DNA of 43,284 nucleotides from Massilia sp. ST3 (lineage in GTDB: Bacteria; Pseudomonadota; Gammaproteobacteria; Burkholderiales; Burkholderiaceae_D), in NCBI RefSeq assembly GCF_018119405.1, contig NZ_JAGPWC010000042.1, forward strand, positions 1 to 43,284. The letters are read 5' to 3'. Below, piece after piece: positions 39,915-43,284 of this stretch. Every line of letters starts with the position of its first letter. Within the stretch, counting starts at the first letter, position 1. Under the pieces are notes generated by a model, which saw nothing but the letters and a program-made list of their open reading frames with translations, made no database searches and was not told the origin of the DNA. A program made the translations under genes and the position numbers.

Positions 39915-41465
39915 ATGAACCTGCTCAGAACCCTCGCTGCCATTTCCAGCATGACCATGGTGTCGCGCGTCACCGGCCTGCTGCGCGAAAGCCTGTTCGC
40001 GGCCGCCTTCGGCGCCTCGAACTACACCGACGCCTTCAACATCGCCTTCCGCCTGCCCAACCTGCTGCGGCGCCTGTTCGCGGAAGGAGCCTTCTCCCAG
40101 GCCTTCGTTCCCATCCTGACCGAATACAAGACGAAACATGGCGCACAAGCAACCAAGACCCTGGTCGACCACGTGGCCACCGTGCTGATCTGGGCCACGA
40201 TGCTGACCAGCATCGCCGGGATCGTCGCCGCGCCTGTGCTGATCCTCCTGATCGGCGGCGGCCTGCAGCGCGAACCGGCCGCCTTCGAGGCCTCGGTGCT
40301 CATGACCCAGATGATGTTTCCCTACATCGCCTGCATGTCCTTCGTCGCCCTGTCCAGCGGCGTGCTGAATACCTGGCGCCAGTTCAAGATCCCCGCCTTT
40401 ACCCCGGTGCTGCTGAACCTGTCCTTCATCTTCGCCGCCGTGGTCATGGCCGACTGGTTCGAACAGCCGATCTATGCGATGGCGGTCGGCGTCTGCATCG
40501 GCGGCCTGGCCCAGGTTGCGCTGCAGATCCCGTCCTTGAAGAAGCTGGGCATGCTGCCGCACATTTCGCTCAACCCGATGACCGGCCTGCGCGACACGGG
40601 CGTGCGCCGCATGCTCGGCAAGATGGGCCCCGCCGTGTTTTCGGTCGCCGCGGCCCAGATCAGCCTCCTGATCAACACCACCATCGCCGCCGGCCTGGCG
40701 GCGGGCGCCGTCACCGCCCTGCAGTATGCGGACCGCCTGATGGAACTGCCCACCGCCCTGCTCGGCGTGGCGCTGGGCACCATCCTGCTGCCGGGGCTGG
40801 CGAAGGCGAATACCGAGGGCAACACCCAGGAATACTCGTCCCTGCTGGACTGGGGCCTGCGCCTGACCTTCCTGCTGGCGATCCCGGCCGCGGTCGGCAT
40901 GGCGACCCTGGCGACGCCGATGATCGCCACCCTCTTCCATTATGGGAATTTCGACAACGCCGACGTTGCCGCCTCGTCCATGCCGCTGATGGCCTACAGC
41001 GCCGGCCTGCTCGGTTTCATCCTGGTCAAGACCCTGGCCCCGGCCTTCTTCGCGCGCCAGGAAGTGCGCACGCCGGTCAACATCGCCGTGGGCGTGCTGG
41101 TGGCGACCCAGCTGATGAACCTGGTATTCGTGCCGCTGTTCGGCGTGGCCGGCCTGGCGCTGTCGATCGGCGCCGGCGCCTGCCTCAACGCGGCCTTCCT
41201 GTACCACGGCCTGCGCAAGCGCGCCATCTACGTGCCGCAGCCGGGATGGGGCAAGTTCTTCCTGAAACTGGTCGTGGCCGTGACGGTGATGGGCGCGGTA
41301 TCGTGGTTCGGCCAGGCGCAGTTCGACTGGGTCGGCATGCGCGCCACGCCGCTGCTGCGCGCCGGCGCCCTGGTGGCCATCATCGGCGCCGCGGTGGTGG
41401 CCTACTTCGGCGTGCTGGTGGCGCTGGGCTTCCGTCCGCGCGACTTCAAGCGCCGCGCGGGCTAA
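39915..41465 (+). CDS. murJ: Lipid II flippase MurJ
   Basis: 516 residues of the MATE/MVF superfamily with about 14 membrane helices. MurJ flips lipid II across the inner membrane for peptidoglycan synthesis. The N-terminal signature SMTMVSRVTGLLRESLFAAAFGAS..TDAFNIAFRLPNLLRRLFAEGAFSQAFVP is intact (given in pieces), including the conserved Arg residues R18 and R24 of VSRVTGLLRES and LPNLLRRLFAEGAF. It lacks a ribosome-binding site and has TATAAT just before its start, so its mRNA is probably leaderless. It ends 18 bases from the convergent pseudopilin gene. Confidence 0.97.
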   Translation: MNLLRTLAAISSMTMVSRVTGLLRESLFAAAFGASNYTDAFNIAFRLPNLLRRLFAEGAFSQAFVPILTEYKTKHGAQATKTLVDHVATVLIWATMLTSIAGIVAAPVLILLIGGGLQREPAAFEASVLMTQMMFPYIACMSFVALSSGVLNTWRQFKIPAFTPVLLNLSFIFAAVVMADWFEQPIYAMAVGVCIGGLAQVALQIPSLKKLGMLPHISLNPMTGLRDTGVRRMLGKMGPAVFSVAAAQISLLINTTIAAGLAAGAVTALQYADRLMELPTALLGVALGTILLPGLAKANTEGNTQEYSSLLDWGLRLTFLLAIPAAVGMATLATPMIATLFHYGNFDNADVAASSMPLMAYSAGLLGFILVKTLAPAFFARQEVRTPVNIAVGVLVATQLMNLVFVPLFGVAGLALSIGAGACLNAAFLYHGLRKRAIYVPQPGWGKFFLKLVVAVTVMGAVSWFGQAQFDWVGMRATPLLRAGALVAIIGAAVVAYFGVLVALGFRPRDFKRRAG

Positions 41466-41483
41466 GGGTCAGCGGCCGTCTCG

Positions 41484-42215
41484 TCAGCGCCGCACGGGCG
41501 GCGGCTGCGGCGGCTCCTGGGGTTCCTGGGCTTCCTGGGGCGGCTCCTGCGGCTCGTCGGGAGGCTCCTGCGGCGTCTCTTGAGGCGGCTCCTGGGGCGG
41601 TGTTTGCTGGGGCGGCGGCTCGTCGGTAGGCGGCGCTTCCGGCGGCGCGGCCGGTGGCGTACCGGGCGCCGGTTGCGGCGCGTTGGGCGGCGCCGGAGGA
41701 GGCTTGGGCGCGCCGGGCGCCGCCGGCTTGCCCGGCGTTAGCAATCCCTGGCCGCCGGCCACGAAGCGCCACTCCGAGATCTTTTCCTTGTTCTCGAGAC
41801 CCTGGAAGCGGCTGTCGAAATTCCCGATCTTGAGCGGCTTCGCCGTCGACAGGCTGTGGATCGCCAGCACCCCGGTCTGCCCGCCCGCATAGACGATGCC
41901 CCACTCGGCCTTGCCGGTCATGGGGTCGACGAAGATCTTGCGCAAGTGCCGCCGCACTTCGGGAAAGCGCGGGTCCTTGAGCAGCTCCTGCAGGGTCGGC
42001 GGGTAGGTCGGCATGCCCTTCGGCGTGGCGGCCGCATAGCTCTGCAGGGCCGCGCCGAAGGCGGCGCCGATCTCCAGCAGTTCTTCCTCGGCGGCGGCGC
42101 GCTGCAGCAGGGAGCCGATCTTGAGCGTGGCCGCGCCCACCATCCCGACGATGGCGACAAAGATCACCAGCCCGAGGTAGGTGAAGCCGCCCTGGCGGCT
42201 GCGCCCCGCTACCAT
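41484..42215 (-). CDS. Atypical pseudopilin with a Pro/Glu/Gln-rich tail
   Basis: 243 residues. A type IV prepilin-like N-terminus (GGFTYLGLVIFVAIVGMVGAATLKI; cleavage after the second Gly) has no Glu at mature position 5, unlike its two neighbours, so it may be a minor or tip pseudopilin. A globular part follows to about residue 160 (FVDPMTGKAEWGIVYAGGQTGVLAIHS). The last ~80 residues are low-complexity P, E, Q and A repeats (PPQEPPQETPQEPPDEPQ), possibly an extended linker or cell-wall-spanning segment. It overlaps the upstream pseudopilin gene by seven bases and is the last gene of the set. Confidence 0.85.
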   Translation of the reverse strand: MVAGRSRQGGFTYLGLVIFVAIVGMVGAATLKIGSLLQRAAAEEELLEIGAAFGAALQSYAAATPKGMPTYPPTLQELLKDPRFPEVRRHLRKIFVDPMTGKAEWGIVYAGGQTGVLAIHSLSTAKPLKIGNFDSRFQGLENKEKISEWRFVAGGQGLLTPGKPAAPGAPKPPPAPPNAPQPAPGTPPAAPPEAPPTDEPPPQQTPPQEPPQETPQEPPDEPQEPPQEAQEPQEPPQPPPVRR

Positions 42216-42607
42216 TCCGCGTAAGGGCGCCCGTTGCGGTCGTTGCCGGGCGCGCCGCTGTGCAGGTTGTAGACCTCGCCCTGCTCGCCTTCCTCGGGCG
42301 GCAGCACGACCCAGGTCTCGCGGCTTTCCGTGAGCGGGTCGTAGGGGATCTCGCGCAGGTACTTCTTTTCCACCAGCTGTTCCAGCGAATCCGGATAGCG
42401 GCCGGTGTCGGCGCGGTACTGATCGATCACGATGCGCGTGTTGCGCAGGTTCTCGGCCAGGATGGTCTCCTTGCTCTTGTCCACGCTGGGAAAGAAGCGC
42501 GGCACGGCCAGGGTCAGCAGCAGGGCCACGATGCCCAGCACGATCAGGAGCTCGATCAGGGTGAAGCCGCCAGGGCGGGAAAGGCGGCGGCGCAGGCCGG
42601 TCATCAT
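42209..42607 (-). CDS. Type II secretion-like pseudopilin (GspG-like)
   Basis: About 132 residues from the ATG at 42607; ATGs at 42604 and 42616 are close alternatives, and the upstream gene ends at 42610, so reinitiation is likely. Prepilin signal [24 protein letters not shown] with Glu5 present. The C-terminus (YNLHSGAPGNDRNGRPYAEW) resembles GspG/XcpT ends. It would be cleaved and methylated by a PilD peptidase that is not in the window, and would form part of a pseudopilus. Confidence 0.9.
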   Translation of the reverse strand: MMTGLRRRLSRPGGFTLIELLIVLGIVALLLTLAVPRFFPSVDKSKETILAENLRNTRIVIDQYRADTGRYPDSLEQLVEKKYLREIPYDPLTESRETWVVLPPEEGEQGEVYNLHSGAPGNDRNGRPYAEW

Positions 42608-42609
42608 GC

Positions 42610-43101
42610 TCACCATTTATTGTAAGGGACCCCGTTCAGGCCTTCTTTTGGCGACAGCGAATAGACGTCGTAGACGTCGTCGCCCTCGCGCGGTTCGTTC
42701 GGCTCGCTGGCGTAGCTGCGCTTGCCCCAGGTGGCGGCGTCAGGCAGCTCCGGGTCCGGATTGAAGGGGTCGCGCGGCAGGCGCCGCAGGAAATAGATCT
42801 TCGCCCCCTTCGGGCTGCGCAGGTCGCGCACGCCCTCGACCAGCAGTTCCAGGCGCGGCGGATAGCCGGTGGTGCCGGCGGTCTTGGCCACCCGGCCTTC
42901 GTCGCTGGCCTTCTTGTAGGCGTCTATGCCGGCGCGGATCTCGCGCAGCGCGCGGCGCAGTTCCTGCTCGTCGCGGCGCTGGGCTGTCACCTGGGCCACC
43001 GGCAGCACCAGGGTGCCCAGCAGCGCCAGGATCGCCAGGGTGACCAGCAGCTCGATCAGGGTGAAGCCGCGGCGCGGAGCCGGGCCGCAATACGCGTTCA
43101 T
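42610..43101 (-). CDS. Type II secretion-like pseudopilin
   Basis: 163 residues. Prepilin signal [24 protein letters not shown] with Glu5. The body contains [17 protein letters not shown] and ends [20 protein letters not shown], similar to the end of the next pseudopilin, so the pair probably arose by duplication. Its ATG overlaps the stop of the preceding partial gene by four bases (ATGA). The major-pseudopilin role is not assigned, because both copies look GspG-like. Confidence 0.9.
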   Translation of the reverse strand: MNAYCGPAPRRGFTLIELLVTLAILALLGTLVLPVAQVTAQRRDEQELRRALREIRAGIDAYKKASDEGRVAKTAGTTGYPPRLELLVEGVRDLRSPKGAKIYFLRRLPRDPFNPDPELPDAATWGKRSYASEPNEPREGDDVYDVYSLSPKEGLNGVPYNKW

Positions 43102-43284
43102 GGCTGGGTGGGCGGCGTAGTCGGCTGCGTTGCGGGCTGCGTTGCGGGCTGCGTGGTCGGCTGCGCTGCGGGCGCGGTGGCGGGCGGCGGCGGCGCCACC
43201 GGGGTCACCTGCACGTTGGCCGCGGGGGCTGGAGCGGGGGCCGTCGGCGGCGGCCCCGATTGCGGCGAGCCCAGCTGCGGCGTG
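43098..43284 (-). CDS. Partial CDS: Pro/Thr/Gln-rich C-terminal tail
   Basis: Only the last 61 codons are in the window; the gene continues past 43284. The visible protein is low complexity: [20 protein letters not shown] then VTPVAPPPP and tandem [12 protein letters not shown] repeats before the stop. Its DNA includes a 12-base tandem repeat (GCTGCGTTGCGG twice on the plus strand, near 43123-43148). The four-base overlap with the pseudopilin gene shows it is part of the same operon; a secretin or a PilP-like lipoprotein would be reasonable guesses but cannot be shown. Confidence 0.65.
   Translation of the reverse strand, partial: TPQLGSPQSGPPPTAPAPAPAANVQVTPVAPPPPATAPAAQPTTQPATQPATQPTTPPTQP

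Noticed and set aside
43110..43190. Tandem repeat DNA as a possible integration site or minisatellite
   Set aside because: It is in-frame coding sequence for a Pro/Thr/Gln tail; the 12-base period matches four codons.

Overview
The window looks like a chromosomal segment of a high-GC betaproteobacterium, most likely of the Oxalobacteraceae (Massilia-like). This rests on gene content and neighbourhoods: lptF/lptG divergent from pepA, csp-clpS-clpA next to icd and rluE, rpsT divergent from murJ, the AcnD/PrpF form of the 2-methylcitrate cycle, and many hairpin repeats between genes. It is inference from protein sequences, not from a database search. No tRNA, rRNA, CRISPR array, transposase or prophage gene was recognised; it reads as core chromosome.

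Layout. 1-2.4 kb: a large repeat-rich DUF4214 protein, probably secreted. 2.5-6.9 kb: lptF-lptG-cbiX, tightly overlapping on the minus strand, divergent from pepA. 6.9-9.7 kb: a small lipoprotein, a DUF1653 protein with a partner of unknown function, a 704-base AT-rich gap, and xthA. 9.7-12.4 kb: a triple-PAS GGDEF-EAL protein. 12.5-22.6 kb: a propionate/acetate block. prpB-prpC-acnD-prpF read on the minus strand behind a textbook sigma-54 promoter and a palindromic operator; yjcH-actP follow; prpR, the sigma-54 activator, is divergent from yjcH-actP. 22.8-25.4 kb: cystathionine beta-synthase and gamma-lyase (reverse transsulfuration). 25.5-27.1 kb: a chemoreceptor gene broken by one in-frame TAA. 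27.4-30.8 kb: a tricorn-type protease. 31-34.3 kb: clpA-clpS and a cold-shock gene. 34.3-39.2 kb: two unrelated NADP isocitrate dehydrogenases flanking rluE. 39.4-41.5 kb: rpsT and murJ. 41.5-43.3 kb: an overlapping set of type II-like pseudopilin genes running off the window edge.

How the genes work together. A central-carbon theme runs through the window: ActP brings in short-chain acids, PrpB/PrpC/AcnD/PrpF convert propionyl-CoA to pyruvate and succinate, and two isocitrate dehydrogenases serve the TCA cycle. The two dehydrogenase genes share an almost identical promoter architecture (a GTCTTSTATAAGAC palindrome and a CATTATGCACCA block exactly 17 bases away), so they are probably co-regulated.

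The clearest unusual signals are that shared promoter, the nonsense-interrupted chemoreceptor, six paired inverted REP-like elements, two copies of a second 66-67 base hairpin repeat (one supplying a stop codon), several genes whose -10 box lies so close to the ATG that the mRNA would be leaderless, and a pseudopilin with a long Pro/Glu/Gln tail. I found no convincing new multi-gene defence or mobile system.
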